Positions 1-14,962 of a stretch of DNA of 64,000 nucleotides are shown piece after piece. Positions within the stretch are counted from its first letter, which is position 1. Each line of letters opens with the position of its first letter. Source of the stretch: Amyloporia xantha (lineage: Eukaryota > Basidiomycota > Agaricomycetes > Polyporales > Adustoporiaceae). A model generated the notes under the pieces. It was not told where the DNA came from. It saw only the letters and a program-made list of their open reading frames with translations, and searched no databases. Position numbers and translations under genes: made by a program. The stretch spans positions 62,001-126,000 of the forward strand of contig JAYKKR010000050.1 in assembly GCA_036971615.1 (NCBI GenBank). Direction: 5' to 3'.

Positions 1-130
1 TGCTGGCAGAGAACCGAGGAGACGCAAGCGACAGAGGCCGGCACGGCACAATTATAGCACCGACCTGCGCGTGATACCGACGACGACCTCCCCGATTGAA
101 ACGGCAGGACCAGACGTGAAAGTTACGTAC

Positions 131-2131
131 TTTGTTGGGGTCCTTGATAAGAACGTATTTGCCTTCAGGCTGTTTCATGCACATGTCCGTGACGGTGCGG
201 ACGATTCCCCATCCGTTGGCCAGCGAAACGTTCAGCTGGCCGGCGAAGTCCATAGGGCGCGTCGAGGTTGTGCTGAGAATAACGTGCCTAGTGTTGTCGC
301 GAGGGTTCACGCGCGAAATGAATCTAGAACGTGACAAATGCAGTTAGCAAATCTGGGGAAGATACCACGAGCTGTCAGGCGAGCGGCGGACATCAGTCGG
401 GTCTACTCGAGCCTAGCGGGGACCCGAAGTGGTGGAGACAGGGGTGCAAGATTGCGTTGGGAGGAAAGACTTACCCAATCTTCATTAGGTCGGCACCGGC
501 AAGAACACTCTGCACAGTCCACTTAGCAAGCTTACAGCTGTTGTTCTTCATTTCCGTGGCAACAACGGCTCCACGCTGCGAATCGAGCTTGGATCGCCAG
601 TCTGGAGCACCTCCGGCACCCGGAGCACGAGGGTCAAACTCGTTCAGAGCACGGACAGTTACCAATCCCTGGCCGGCGCGCGGGTTGCCCTGGCCCGGAG
701 AGTATGCGTCGACTTCAGTTCGGACACACAACTTGATGTCCTCATCCTCGGTAATCCCCAGGTCGAAGACACGGTAGCGATATCCACAAGATGCCAACGG
801 TTCAGTCTCATCTGGACCGTAGAAGGGATTAGGCTTTGTGAAGTCGACGGGCGGAGGCGGGGGCGTCTCAATGACGGATTGGAAAGCGAAGTTCTGGTTG
901 ATGTAAGTAGCCTCAAGAGACAACGATGTAGCCGAATTGATTGAAGGGGTTTCTGGGACAGGAATTTTCTCGTTTGGATTATTGGGGTTCACAGTGGTTG
1001 GATCTTGAGGGGGATCGGCAGCATTTTCATTGACTGTAACGGTATCGAATGGGCCACCATCACGCTTGTCGAAGAACAATTTGTTGCCTTCACGGATGAT
1101 AACGATGTCCCACGGATAGACTGACCGGGGGGCGCACATAAGAACACTGAGGATGACATCTGTGGTGTACACAGTAGCAGTGTCCTTTGATGCCAACTGT
1201 CAAGCGAGAAGACGGCGTTCAGAATCGTACCGAGGTTGGACCAAAAATATCTAATATCTTACCTCTTGGATAATAGGATCGTCGGACGTAGTCGTGTTGT
1301 ACTTAATCCGGTCTAGTATCTGAAGAGGCTTCTCGGTCTTTGTCGTGATGCGGTCGTAAGACTTCTCGTACGCGAAGAGTCGGCCGTACGCATCCCTGCA
1401 AATATGATTTAGCAAGTTATAGATCACACGCAGACAGGAAGACTCACAGATCTTCTGGATCATCAACTTCGAGGCGTAATTTGGCAAGGCGATGAAATTC
1501 GATCTCTTCCAGCATGCTCCATTCGGGGGAAATGGCGACTGAGGACTCGCGAAGACGGTTGTTCTGACCCAAGAATAGGATTAACTTTACCAGTACCAGG
1601 TGATTACCACTTCCAAGGACGCACCTTCTCCCAGTCTCTCCAGCCCCTTCTTCCTCCTCGCTGGGCACCACCACTACCGCGTCCCCCAGTGAAACCACCG
1701 CGGCCGCCTCTTTGAGCGCCTCCCCTGTTGAACATGCCCAGCCTGCCCATGCCCCTGCCCCTGTTTTGAGGACCTCCCCGACGAGTTGCATTTGTCTTAG
1801 TATCAACAAGAGAGAAACTTGACTCGTCTTCTGCGTGGAAGTAAGCGAAAGCGCTAGCGGTCCCGCTGCCAAATGCTGGCTGGCCGTCGCGCCTGCCTCG
1901 CCCGCCAGGCCCACCTCCGCGTGTGTTACCCTGTGCAGATACCTGACCTGCATTTTGACGGTTATCGCCCGAGATGTCATTCCAGTCCGCAAAGCGACCA
2001 AGCTTGTCAGATTTTGAGTAAGGGGCGTAAGGGATGTCCTTGAACTTGAACTGTGCGGGCAGGTTGGAGGAAGAAGGCCCCCAACCGCCGTCTGGATTGT
2101 CGTTGATAGGGGGTAGTGAGAATGAAGCCAT
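131..2131 (-). CDS. eIF3d: eIF3 subunit D, C-terminus outside window
   Basis: Translation initiation factor eIF3 subunit d, the cap-binding, mRNA-entry-side subunit of the eIF3 complex in the cytoplasm. Exons on the minus strand are 1625-2131, 1448-1563, 1263-1395, 475-1196 and 131-323; frame is continuous over 557 codons. The N-terminus ([18 protein letters not shown]) and the following KFKDIPYAP block are typical of the family. An Arg/Gly-rich RNA-binding stretch at about residues 75-165 comes next, then the conserved core ([30 protein letters not shown]). The last visible exon ends at a GTACGT donor at 130, so the short acidic C-terminus must lie left of base 1; bases 1-130 read as intron. 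The ATG at 2131 was chosen because family homology begins there. It is divergent from the Ist3-type gene with a 148-bp spacer. Identity is from family knowledge; exon borders are inferred. Confidence 0.93.
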
Positions 2132-2279
2132 AGGAGACAGTGAGAGCGAGACGCGATCGACGACCTCGACACAAAGCCAAAACTTTTCCCTGCCGCTTTC
2201 GATCAAACGCACGTGATCTCTACAATAAACCTCTGTAGACAGCTCTGCTGCACACTCTTGAGAGCTTCAACGGCCAGTC
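2132..2279. promoter_or_regulatory. Divergent promoter, eIF3d / Ist3-type gene
   Basis: Only 148 bp separate the start codons of two divergently transcribed RNA-metabolism genes, so both 5' UTRs and core promoters must lie here. I see no convincing TATA box. That this is a shared promoter is inference from the spacing. Confidence 0.5.
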
Positions 2280-3520
2280 ATGAAGTACGCTACTCTAGAT
2301 GTCTAGTCTGCTTTCCGCTGACGTTTTGAGTACAGTGTCGTACGTGAAATCAACAAGATTAACGAGCTTGAGCTTCAGCTCGGAGCGACCGGTTCATGGC
2401 ATGACGACTACAAAGGTAAGTGGGCTAGATTCGACTCCCCTTACTGGTTAAGTTGGAACACGACTCAGGTTCTGTTCTCTTGCACCAGACTCTGCCTACA
2501 TATTCGTAGGGGGACTACACTCTGACTTGACGGAGGGCGATGTCATCACCATATTCTCGCAGTAAGTCGCCTTAGCTCAGCTCACTTCGCATAACTCTAA
2601 TCACTTGCGAAGGTATGGAGAAGTCATGGATGTCAATCTCCCTCGCGACAAGGATACGGGGAAGACCAAGGGATTTGGATTTCTGATGTACGAGGACCAG
2701 CGCTCCACTGTTCTTGCGGTGGACAACCTGAACGGTGCCAAGGTCCTAGAGAGGACCTTGCGTGTCGACCATGTGAAGAACTACAAACAGCCCAAGGCAA
2801 AGGGCGAGGATGGCGAGTGGCATGAGAGAGACGAGCAGAGCCTCAATGCGAAGCCCGAGTTGATTGTTGGTATGTTCATTGGCCTAAGCGTAACTTCCCA
2901 TCACAACCCTGACAGTGACATGCTTCCCAGAAGACGATGCGATGTCAGAATCCTCAGAGGACTCAGCACCGCCTATTGACCCCGAAGACCCGATGTATGA
3001 ATATCTGGTAGCCAAGAGGAAAGAGGAGAAAGCTCTGAAGAAACCGAAAAAGGGCAAGTCGAAGTCGAAGGGGAAGCACAAGGACGAGACTCCGGAAGAG
3101 CGGCGCGCCAGGAAGGAGCGCAAAAAGCTGCGAAAGACGATGGGAAAATCAGAGGTGATGAGAGGCGTGGAGGAGCTCCTCAATTCGCTCGATGGCCGGG
3201 CAGGGAACGGTGCAGATCGCCAATATGGCAGTCGCTCACCTCTGCGGGGGCTTAGATCACGAAGCCGGAGTCCACGCCGTGCGAGGGACGGGGATGACCG
3301 CAGGCCTCGAAATACCCCGGAGAGAAGACGAAGCGGGTCACGCACTCGGTCTCCCGTACGGGAGGGGCGCTCCTTCCCTGGCAGGGACTTGCGGTCGCGG
3401 TCGCCTGGGTTCAGGACTTACGATGACAGGCGTGGGACGAGACGACACGACGATGTGAATGAAGCAAGGGGTCACGGACATGAACGGGCTCCTCCATCAC
3501 GAAGAAGGGACTATGATTGA
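2280..3520 (+). CDS. IST3: Ist3/RBMX2-type U2 snRNP splicing factor
   Basis: RNA-binding protein of the Ist3 (Snu17)/RBMX2 family, a member of the RES (pre-mRNA retention and splicing) complex bound to the U2 snRNP in activated spliceosomes. Exons are 2280-2284, 2336-2415, 2489-2561, 2613-2869 and 2931-3520, giving 334 aa. The first coding exon is only five bases (ATG AA); splicing it to 2336 produces MNVVREINKINELELQLG, the family's N-terminus, which decides the start. One RRM follows at about residues 33-112, with RNP2 YIFVGGL and RNP1 KGFGFLMY. The C-terminal half is Lys/Glu-rich and then Arg/Ser-rich (RSRSRSPRR), usual for splicing factors, and longer than in yeast. Without the 5-nt exon the ATG frame ends after eight codons. 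Confidence 0.92.
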
Positions 3521-6283
3521 GATGTAACACGTATTTACCGTCTAGTAACATAGATGCATATTTGCACTCCCAGATAGCAGAAATTTGCGTCTATCGAGTC
3601 TCGACCCCCTTACTGCGCCAATGCGGTGCCATCGAATCATCGTAGTGTGAGATTCTGCATCAGCTTTATTTCATCCAGGTTACTGAATTGCGCACTGCAT
3701 AAGTAGTGGATCACATCAGCATTGTACAACATAAGTTGACCGTCATTCCAGGAATATGGTGCGCACTGTCCGTCGAAGAAGCACTGTCAGGCCGAAAGGA
3801 AAAGTAGAAGCCTATTGGTTGATCACGAACGGCGACAGCTTGAGACGATGAGTGAACTTTGCATGAGATGGGCATCGAAGGTGTGTAGGATGTCGCAAGG
3901 GACGGTGACGGCGGATCACGGGCGGCGTAATGCTGAATGAACGGTATCCTAATGTCCGGGTTAGAAAGAAGGAGACATGTCGTCAATGTCTCTATCGAAA
4001 ATGGAAAGACAATCCTTCTAAGCCAATCAGAAGCTAAAGCTAACATGTGGGACTAGAGCGACCTCTACATGGGAGCGTTGCCGGCGGATTACTGACGTGT
4101 TCCCGTCGTGCTGGCTCCTCTGGAGCGTACCTATTTTGAGAGGATGTAGGGCGAGGCAGAGTGACAGTCCTTCGCTCGGCTATGCTTAACGTGAAATCGG
4201 GCGCACGTGTGAACGAGAGGACCTGATAATGTCACTCAACTGCAGATAACGACATGACAAGACTGATGGACATAATTCAGTAGTTGCAGAAATGAAACGG
4301 TTCTGGGGACGCACAGAAGCAGCAGCATGAACCAATACGGTGGGCCGGTGCAAGTTAAGGTGACTGCGGCGCACTGTGGAGGCGCCTGCCATATCCCGGA
4401 CAGTATGGACGCTCTACGACGGGGTTCCTGTGGAGTTATTGCTCGTATGTCGTAAGATGCATGTCAAGGCAGGACTGATCCTCTCTATCTGGAAATAGCA
4501 TCAGTTCACAAACATGAACCTCACACAGCCATGAGGATGGCCGCCGTTGACTGGGACGCTGAGCCATTGACGACGATGCCCCAAAACCAAGTCGGGCGGG
4601 TATGACGCCTAGTGAGTAGAGCGTCAGATAGCGTCCATCTGTCAAGATAAAGTTCGGGCGGATCCATATAGGCTAGACTGACCAGATGACTCGACATTGC
4701 ATCGCCCACAGTACACAGCCGGGCCAAAATACCGCAGAGCGCGATATGTAATGCCTGAAGAGGTACGCCGCACAATGAATGGCAACGGAATTTCATTGTT
4801 ACATTGCCATTGACCATGTTGCATCACGTCCATGGATGAACTGACAAAGATAATCTGAATTTACGAGAGCTGGATTCCAACAATTGGAGCGTTCGAATGA
4901 TCAAGCAATAGACCGATTCTGCACACCCACGGATAAATTTGCCACATCACAGTACACACGGTACGGTGATGAAGTAGTGTTTGGTACCACGAAGAAGCTT
5001 TGCAAGGTCAAGAAGCGTACCGCACAGCATCTCGCAGAGTGCTAGCCACCGGATGATGACACAGGGGACGACATCTCCAAACTCGCTTTTCATTCATGAG
5101 AAACGCTGCAACCCATTGGCTACCCGTGCGATACGCAGAGCCTATACAATGATAGTCCAGCCGCGCCGAACTATCCATCCGTAGCTAGATTCTCAGAAGC
5201 TGTCCAAGGCCCGCGGGGAACCACTCTGTGGGCTTTGCAATGATGCTGCAGAGGATATACGGATTAAGATCCTCTAGCAATGGAAGTATCGATTCCACGG
5301 TAGGGGTTACTGAGCCTCGAGGCGAGGTACCGTACAGCCCGAATATCCTCATGACTCTGCAGGAGGTTCATCGTAATAAATGAATGCATACCTATCACAC
5401 AAGCTCAATCAATCGCGCGCAGATTGCTGCACCAGGCAATACACGAATTCGGAGCCTTTGACTGTGCAGGGAGATCGACTCACCTATGGGTTGGCTATGC
5501 ACGACGTGAAGCGCGTATGCCACAATAGTACGCTAGCCTTATGTCGTGTCAATGCTTCTGTTGAAGCATACGAATCCAATGCATACGGTGCTTTGTAGCG
5601 AGGCAAACAGGAAACCCGCTGTCAGTAGCTCCGTGATAGACCACCACGAACTTAGTGAACGTATGAACTAGATTGCAATTGCCAGTACAAGATCCGCGTC
5701 CGCTATACTCGGGTGGAATATGGACGACGCTTCGAGGGGTAGACGTCTGAACGCCGCATCGCGCCTCATGGATAGATGGTTTGCTAGCCTGTTGCAGCTA
5801 GTTTGAAACGGCAACGCTACAGCGCTGGCCACAAGGCTCTCTAGACCCGAGCATAACAAATTGCAGCTAACAGAGTACTAGTCCGCGTCATTGTCGGCGG
5901 CTATGGGAGCCCGGCACGGCTGCTTCGAGACGATTTCCAGAGATGAACAAGGCAGCTACATACGAGCACGAGCGGAAGTCAAGGCAGTTGCACGGTGTCA
6001 AGCACGTAAAGAGTAGACAATGGACGACAGAGGGCGAGTGAGCGTTGAATAGAGCCTGTACGTAGTCGTCGGCTAAGTATTGTGGAACAGAATAACGCCC
6101 TAAAAGGATGTTCCTGGCAGCCAAGGCCATTGTGTGCCGGTCGTCCCATTCTACGTCCCCTGGTCTCCCTCCTTCTCCCTTCACGGCGCTCTGTCGCCTC
6201 TCGACCGTCTTTCCACCTAGTATTGTTGTCCTAAAAGTGTATTTGACTGCAGCTCATATTGTCCTGGCCGGCAACACACCAAG
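3521..6283. other. Gene-poor 2.8-kb interval
   Basis: No supportable gene. Only short open frames without a domain, splice-consistent continuation or biased codon use occur on either strand. I see no terminal repeats, tRNA or recognisable transposon protein. It could hold unrecognised relics or an unstructured ncRNA. Confidence 0.5.
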
Positions 6284-8105
6284 ATGCTCTCACCACAACT
6301 CGCATTCTTTTACCTATCAACAACATTTCTAACCTCGGCAGCTAGCGCATCTGCTATGTTTACAAACGGAGGACTTCACCATAGGAGACATGTAGCTCAT
6401 GATACGGCTCTATTCCCGAGGTATGTCTCCTGTCAGCTGGATGAGCTGTTCGTCATGAATATTGCCACAGAATTGCACCACAAATACTCCCTCGGAGTGA
6501 TTGTGAACCTGCTGACCCTCAAGACACTGTCACTGACCGTCTGAACACTCTACTCAATACCTCTGGTGCCGGATACACGCTTCCGTTATGCCCCAGCACC
6601 CAGTACTATTTGACGGCGCCGCTTCAATTTGTCGCCAATAACCAAGAAATCAGCACCGTCGGCTATCCTACAGGCGACGAGCGAGCAACCCTCGTTGTCG
6701 CTGGGGCCATATCTAACAACACAGCGCAAACGACGGCTGTCAGCGGTGCATGTGCAGACTGTGGCGGGATCAAGCTGCGCAACATACAGGTGAGTCGTGG
6801 TACATATCTGCACGAAGCGTGCTGTATACGAACCGACGGTTCCTTCAGATCAATGGATCTCGTCTTGCTGGAAGTGAACTGTCCGGTGGGGCAAATATTG
6901 AGATGGGCGGGGACAACTCGGGTCAGCTCATCGAATATGTTCATTCGTTCGATCCACGCGGCTGGTCTTGCTTGCACATCGCGGAAGGCACCTTCAAATG
7001 CAACAATGCCACCGTGCAGAACAATGACATTGGCCCATGCGGGAATGATGCTTTCCAGCAGTGGTCCGATGGTATTAGTATCAGCTGTATGAACACAGTT
7101 GTTCGCAATAACATGGTGAACAACCCAACGGTGAGCGACCTCTGAAGGAATTCCTGCACACGTTCTAATGGAAGAGTAGGATGGCGGCATCGTTGTGTTT
7201 GGTTCTCCGGGTACGTTGGTGGAGAACAACACGATCTGGATCGAAAACGTACGTACCGGGCTCTTGGGAGCTGCTTGAAGACTAAGCCTCTTTTAGAACA
7301 CATTACTAGGTGGTATCAACATGGTAGATTACGAGCCGTGGAAAGGAAATTACACAAACACCATTGTCCGTAATAATACTATCCGTGGCGGGTTCGCGAC
7401 CAGCAAGGAGAGTGCTGGTGAGAAAGACGGCTCGAATGCCAACGACGTGATCATCAAGTCGGTTGCCCTTCTTCTGCCATAACGATCCTAAGAAACTGAC
7501 GTGTACTTGCTATGACTTCTTGTTACCTTAGGATCGGAATCGCCATTGGTCCGCGGACATGGTTCGGCAACCAGTATGGGAACAACGTCAGCGACTCCGG
7601 AACGGTGCTCAACAACCAACTTACCGGTGCATTCGGATATGCAATGGCCATGTCCTCCGCGCGCAATTTCACGGTCGAGGGCAACACCTTGTTCGGGAAC
7701 ACGACCTTCATCGGTGCGCGGGGTCCCAACTGCACAGCGGACGACACCGTCCCCTCCCCGGAAGCGTTCGTCGTCGACCAAAGCTCCGTCTCGCTCTCCA
7801 CGGAACAGACGAACTTCCAGAACGTCAGCGACGGCGACAGCCTGACGTGCATTCTGCCCCCCGACGGCGGAGACTACTGGCCGTTCGGCGGGAACCCTGC
7901 GAACCCCTCGGCATCGCAGTCGTCATCCGCAAGTAGTCATGGGCTGTCGGGCGGCGCCAAGGCAGGTATCGCCATCGGCGTCATCCTCGGTGTCGCTGCG
8001 ATTGCGGCTGTGACCTATTTCATCCGTCATTGGGCCCTTCGTCGCTCTGCGCAGGGTGACGAGCCCTGGCGCCGATCGGGGTACATGACGAGGGAAGTTC
8101 GATGA
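6284..8105 (+). CDS. Secreted parallel beta-helix protein with C-terminal TM anchor
   Basis: Predicted cell-surface protein of the right-handed parallel beta-helix (pectin-lyase-like) fold. Exons are 6284-6420, 6471-6789, 6849-7130, 7180-7248, 7297-7457 and 7532-8105, giving 513 aa. A signal peptide occupies about residues 1-24 (MLSPQLAFFYLSTTFL). The body repeats short strands with Asn ladders (NNATVQNNDIG, NTVVRNNMVNN, TLVENNTI, NTIVRNNTIRGG, NFTVEGNTLFGN), the signature of beta-helix coils, and has many N-glycosylation sequons. A Ser-rich linker leads to one hydrophobic helix near residues 462-486 (AGIAIGVILGVAAIAAV) and a short basic cytoplasmic tail. Catalytic activity is unknown: I see no clear GH28 or PL1 active-site signature. 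Such proteins usually act on or bind wall polysaccharides; that is inference. Confidence 0.85.
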
Positions 8106-8833
8106 TTGCTCCATTTATACAGTGATTTATTTTTTCTTGATTTTATGAACTATTGACTACCGTACCGGCGATACCTGAGTGCACTGCACGTTGCTTCTTG
8201 ATGACACCATCAATCCCCTCTTTACCAGCTCCAGTATACTATACTATCGATGGACTGTACGACGTTGCTTGGGATGACACTGCTAACAGCACGCACAATC
8301 TTCTCTACATTCCTTCCCTGATGCTTCACTTATTTTCGAAGGACTGTTTTATTAGACTTAGAGACTGTATCTGTACATGCATCGTTACCTTGCTAATGCC
8401 ATTTGTCTGCTCTTTTACTGAATGGAGCACTTAGATGGCCCTCAAGAGTCACGCGCGTTCTATAAGTCCGTCCCAACCGACGCGATAATCATAGATTTAC
8501 GAAGTACAATACATATCAGCTACGTTTGTTTGCAAGGATACATGGAGAGTAATAGTCTTCAGGTCAGGACGCCGCCAACAAATGAGAAGACCGCATGCAC
8601 CCGAGAAATCATGTCGTCATGGACGACCATCCGAGAGCAGGGTACCGGTAATCACCCCATTCAAGTTTAAAATATTACCTGTAGAGTCGAAGAAAGATGA
8701 ATAAACCAACCAAAGGTAATGTGTACGATAGGAAAGAGACGTGTGAACTTGTTTACACCGGTGAGCACTGGTCTTCGTCACTTGCACGATCACCAGATCA
8801 GACGCAGTCGAACAGCCGAGGTCGAAGTAGGTG
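8106..8833. other. Intergenic, convergent 3' ends
   Basis: Lies between the 3' ends of the beta-helix gene and poly(A) polymerase. T-rich sequence just after 8105 fits a polyadenylation region. No gene seen. Confidence 0.5.
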
Positions 8834-11667
<2,834 letters not shown>

Positions 11668-11842
11668 GTCTTCACCAGTGTCGCAATGAGGGAAAGCCGG
11701 TTGTTTGACGACGGAGACGGAGGGAGAGCTAGCCACTCGCCTTGTCTGCTCTGACAAACTGAGGTACCGAGCTTACACACGGCAAAGGCCGACGGACACC
11801 GCTCCCGTACCAGCGCTTAATAAATACCTTTCTGTCCGTCTC
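11668..11842. promoter_or_regulatory. Divergent promoter, PAP1 / GatB
   Basis: 175 bp between the start codons of a nuclear mRNA-processing gene and a mitochondrial translation gene on opposite strands. The 5' controls of both must lie in it or overlap the genes. No individual site can be named. Confidence 0.45.
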
Positions 11843-13976
11843 ATGCTGGCTCATGCCAGAAAGCCCTCCTCAATTTCGCGATTTTCTCGCCAGGTGAGGC
11901 GAACGCACGCTTCGACATCGAAGAAAGAAGATCCCAGATGGCCTGGGTGGAATGTCGTTGTTGGGATAGAGGTACACGCACAAATCAAATCCCGGTCCAA
12001 GCTCTTCTCTGGTTAGTCTACCTTCTGGGTGCGCTATGTGCGACCTTTGCTCACGACTCACTGCCTGTGTCGCCTGTGAAGATACCTGGACATCGGATTA
12101 TAGCTTGCCTTCCAATACCCGAGTATCAGCCTATGATGCTGCATTTCCCGGTACCCTACCTGTACATACACGTTCTCCATCTCAACGCGATACAAATCGT
12201 TAACGGAACCGGTTAATAGCGCTTGAATCCCATTTGTGTCAAGCTGGGCGTAAGGACGGCCATTGCATTGAATGCGGAAATTCGATCACGGTCCACATTT
12301 GATAGGAAACATTACTTTTATGCCGATCTTCCTGCTGGTTACCAGATCACGCAGCATTACGGTAGGGCTAACACGCATTCATAAAGATAAATGTGCTTCA
12401 ATGTTGTCCGGAACAGCTCCTTTTGCCATAGGTGGCGGTCTCAAGCTAGGCAGAGAGGACCGCTATGTGCGCATTGAACAGATACAACTTGAGCAGGTAT
12501 TTACTCCTCCTGTGTTAGTTTTTCAATGTTAATATTGATCATGTTCTGTTAGGATACGGGAAAGTCCACTTTCGATCCCAGGGGACGCGTCTCTGAGATT
12601 GACCTCAATAGGGCGGGAACAGGTCTCATGGAAATTGTTTCTAAGCCAGACATACGGTAGTCACTTTATGTTTCTCATTTTGCACCTCGATCATCTCAAC
12701 GCGTGCTGACAGATCCCCAGAAGAAGCTGGTGACTATGTCAGAACCCTGCAAGCGTTGCTCCGATCCGTCGGTTCTAGTGATGGGAACATGGAACAGGTA
12801 TAGTTCACTCGATGCAATATTAGCATAATCTTGACATTTCACAGGGCTCTTTACGGTGTGATGTCAATGTTTCAGTCAACAGACCAGGCAGCCCTTTTGG
12901 GACGCGCTGCGAAATTAAGAATTTGAACAGCATCAAATTCATGATGGTAGCAATCAGTATGGTGCTCATTCGTTCCACAATGCAGCTGTGCTAATTCCAC
13001 CTATTTTTAGCTTCAGAGGCTCATCGACATATTGATTTGTTGGAGAGAGGGCTCACTGTGCCCCAAGAGACTCGAGGGTTCAACGAGGATAAAGCTGAGA
13101 CATACTCTTTGCGTAGCAAGGAAGACGCACCAGACTACAGATATATGCCGGATCCTAATTTGCCACCACTGCTTTTGGATCAGGTATGCACTCATTTGCA
13201 AGATGTGTTAAGTATACACGGATACCATTTGATCTGGAGCTTTAGGCATATGTTGGCGACATTCGCGCAAGCATGCCTGATTTGCCAGACACCACTCGGG
13301 GGCGCTTGATGGCGTTGGGATTGTCACGCAGAGATGCGGACGTCCTCATGGACGTCGATTCCGGACGGGAGGTCGCCTTTGACGGAGAACTCGGTCAAGG
13401 TGCTGTGGCATACTTTGATCAGGTCGCTCGCGGTCGTGACCCCAAAGTCGTCGTGAACTGGTGAGTGAATGCGTCAACCACTCCACGACTTTCTGAATAA
13501 CATACGTCCTATAAAGGCTTACACATGAGTTATTGGGGCAGCTTGCGTACCGCAGAGAGACGTTCTCAGATAACCCTCTATCAGTTGAGCAGATGGGTAA
13601 TCTTATTGACCTGATAGAAAGCGGGCAGATCACCGGTATGCTTCGCGTCAATGGAGACTTCCAGTGCGAGACAGACTGACATATTTAATCAGGAACTGCT
13701 GGCAAGACATTGATGCGACATATGCTCGCCCATCGCTCATCTGAGATGCCTTCGAAGCTCGCTGAGGAACTCTCTTTGTTTGCTGACCGCAACAACGACA
13801 CTGCTTTAGAGAAATGGTGCTCAGAAGCTGTCTCTGCGCTGCCCCAGGAAGCGGAAGCTGTACGACGAGGCAATGTCAACGTGATCAACAAGATAGTGGG
13901 ACGGGTCATGAAGTTGAGCAGGGGCACAGCAGACGCTCAAGCTGTCAAAGCCGCGTTAGTAAAAATGCTGCAGTGA
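11843..13976 (+). CDS. PET112: Mitochondrial Glu-tRNA(Gln) amidotransferase subunit B
   Basis: GatB subunit of the GatCAB amidotransferase, which converts Glu-tRNA(Gln) to Gln-tRNA(Gln) in mitochondria. Exons are 11843-12011, 12082-12161, 12220-12361, 12417-12496, 12553-12656, 12713-12797, 12845-12956, 13011-13183, 13246-13460, 13517-13635 and 13693-13976; the sum is exactly 521 codons. Residues 1-35 are Arg/Ser-rich and lack acidic residues, as expected of a mitochondrial presequence. Family motifs include [54 protein letters not shown] and [12 protein letters not shown]. The YqeY-like tail domain ends at KAALVKMLQ. The ATG at 11843 gives the best presequence; an in-frame non-ATG extension upstream was not used. 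It is convergent with the DsbA-like gene, 114 bp apart. Confidence 0.93.
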
Positions 13977-14090
13977 AGCAGCCATGGTCTGTAGCAATCT
14001 ATATCTGTATGATTGGGAACGGTCCGCGGTTTTCATACGCTCTTCTCATAAAGCTACTCTTACAGTTGTACCATTGCAGCGGCAATTTCA

Positions 14091-14962
14091 TCAGACGGTC
14101 ACCTTCTTGTCCAAGTACTCGGTCCACTCTTTCTCTCCCCAAGAGCTGGATATTTCACCTTGATAGAGGCCATCCAACAGGACGGTCGGTGAGACGTGGA
14201 CACCGTTCTGCCTCGCGAATTTCACTGTAAGTGCGGTGATATCGGGTTTATCAGACTGTTACATCGCCGAACTTGTCACTCGTCGGAAACTTACCCGTGT
14301 ACTTCAGATCGTCAGTTACCTCAACTCCACCGTTTGGTCCGAGGTTGGACTTGATCGTCAGGAGCTGCTTAAATTCGTTGGTTTTCGAGGATCCAATTGA
14401 CTCGCTGGCGAGCTGTGCCAGGTTTTCCCGGATTTGCAGAGGGGTAAGCGTCGCGGTGGGAACGTCGAAGTATTCAACTTGTCTCTTGAAGAGCTGTACA
14501 TGATGCGATAGCTTAAGTGTGAGACATGTTCACGTCGGCGGTGAAGGAGATACTCACAGCCAGCGAGAATGTCCAGAAGGACTCTGGAGCGACTCGAGCG
14601 ACCTTGATCCAGCCATCAGCCCATCATGCGCTTAGTGGTGTGCAGACGTGGAATATCACTGACAGCCAGGCCGGCTTCATGGACATAAGTCGAGGTTGCA
14701 TGCCACGGTTGGACTTGGGGTCTGAAAATAACTTTGACCTTGCCGTCGTACTTCCCCCCAGGACCGAAGAGTGGTATAAGCACGCTGTCGATCACTAGAG
14801 CTATCTTCGCTGAGTAGGGGCAGACATAGTCCACTGGGCAGGAACATTTCATGATAGCTCCGGCATTTCGAGAATGGGATACTCACAGAATATATCGAGG
14901 GTGTGGGGAGCGTCGTATTTGCCGGCAATGTGCAGCGCGCGAAGAGATGGTTGCAAAGCCAT
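14091..14962 (-). CDS. DsbA-like thioredoxin-fold protein
   Basis: Small protein of the DsbA/thioredoxin-like clan found widely in Agaricomycetes. Exons are 14887-14962, 14664-14833, 14558-14602, 14295-14493 and 14091-14224, giving 207 aa with all phases consistent. After MALQPSLRALHIAG and TLDIF comes LDYVCPYSAKIAL. The CPYS motif sits where DsbA has its redox CxxC but has Ser in place of the second Cys, so it is unlikely to be a classical dithiol oxidase. The cis-Pro region HVSPTVLLDGL and the tail SSSWGEKEWTEYLDKKV complete the fold. No signal peptide is visible, so a cytosolic location is inferred. Possible roles are monothiol chemistry or a glutathione-transferase-kappa-like activity. 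Fold is fairly sure, substrate unknown. Confidence 0.85.

Noticed and set aside
331..777. 148-codon plus-strand frame antisense to eIF3d
   Set aside because: Shadow of the conserved minus-strand exon 475-1196; no domain or start context.
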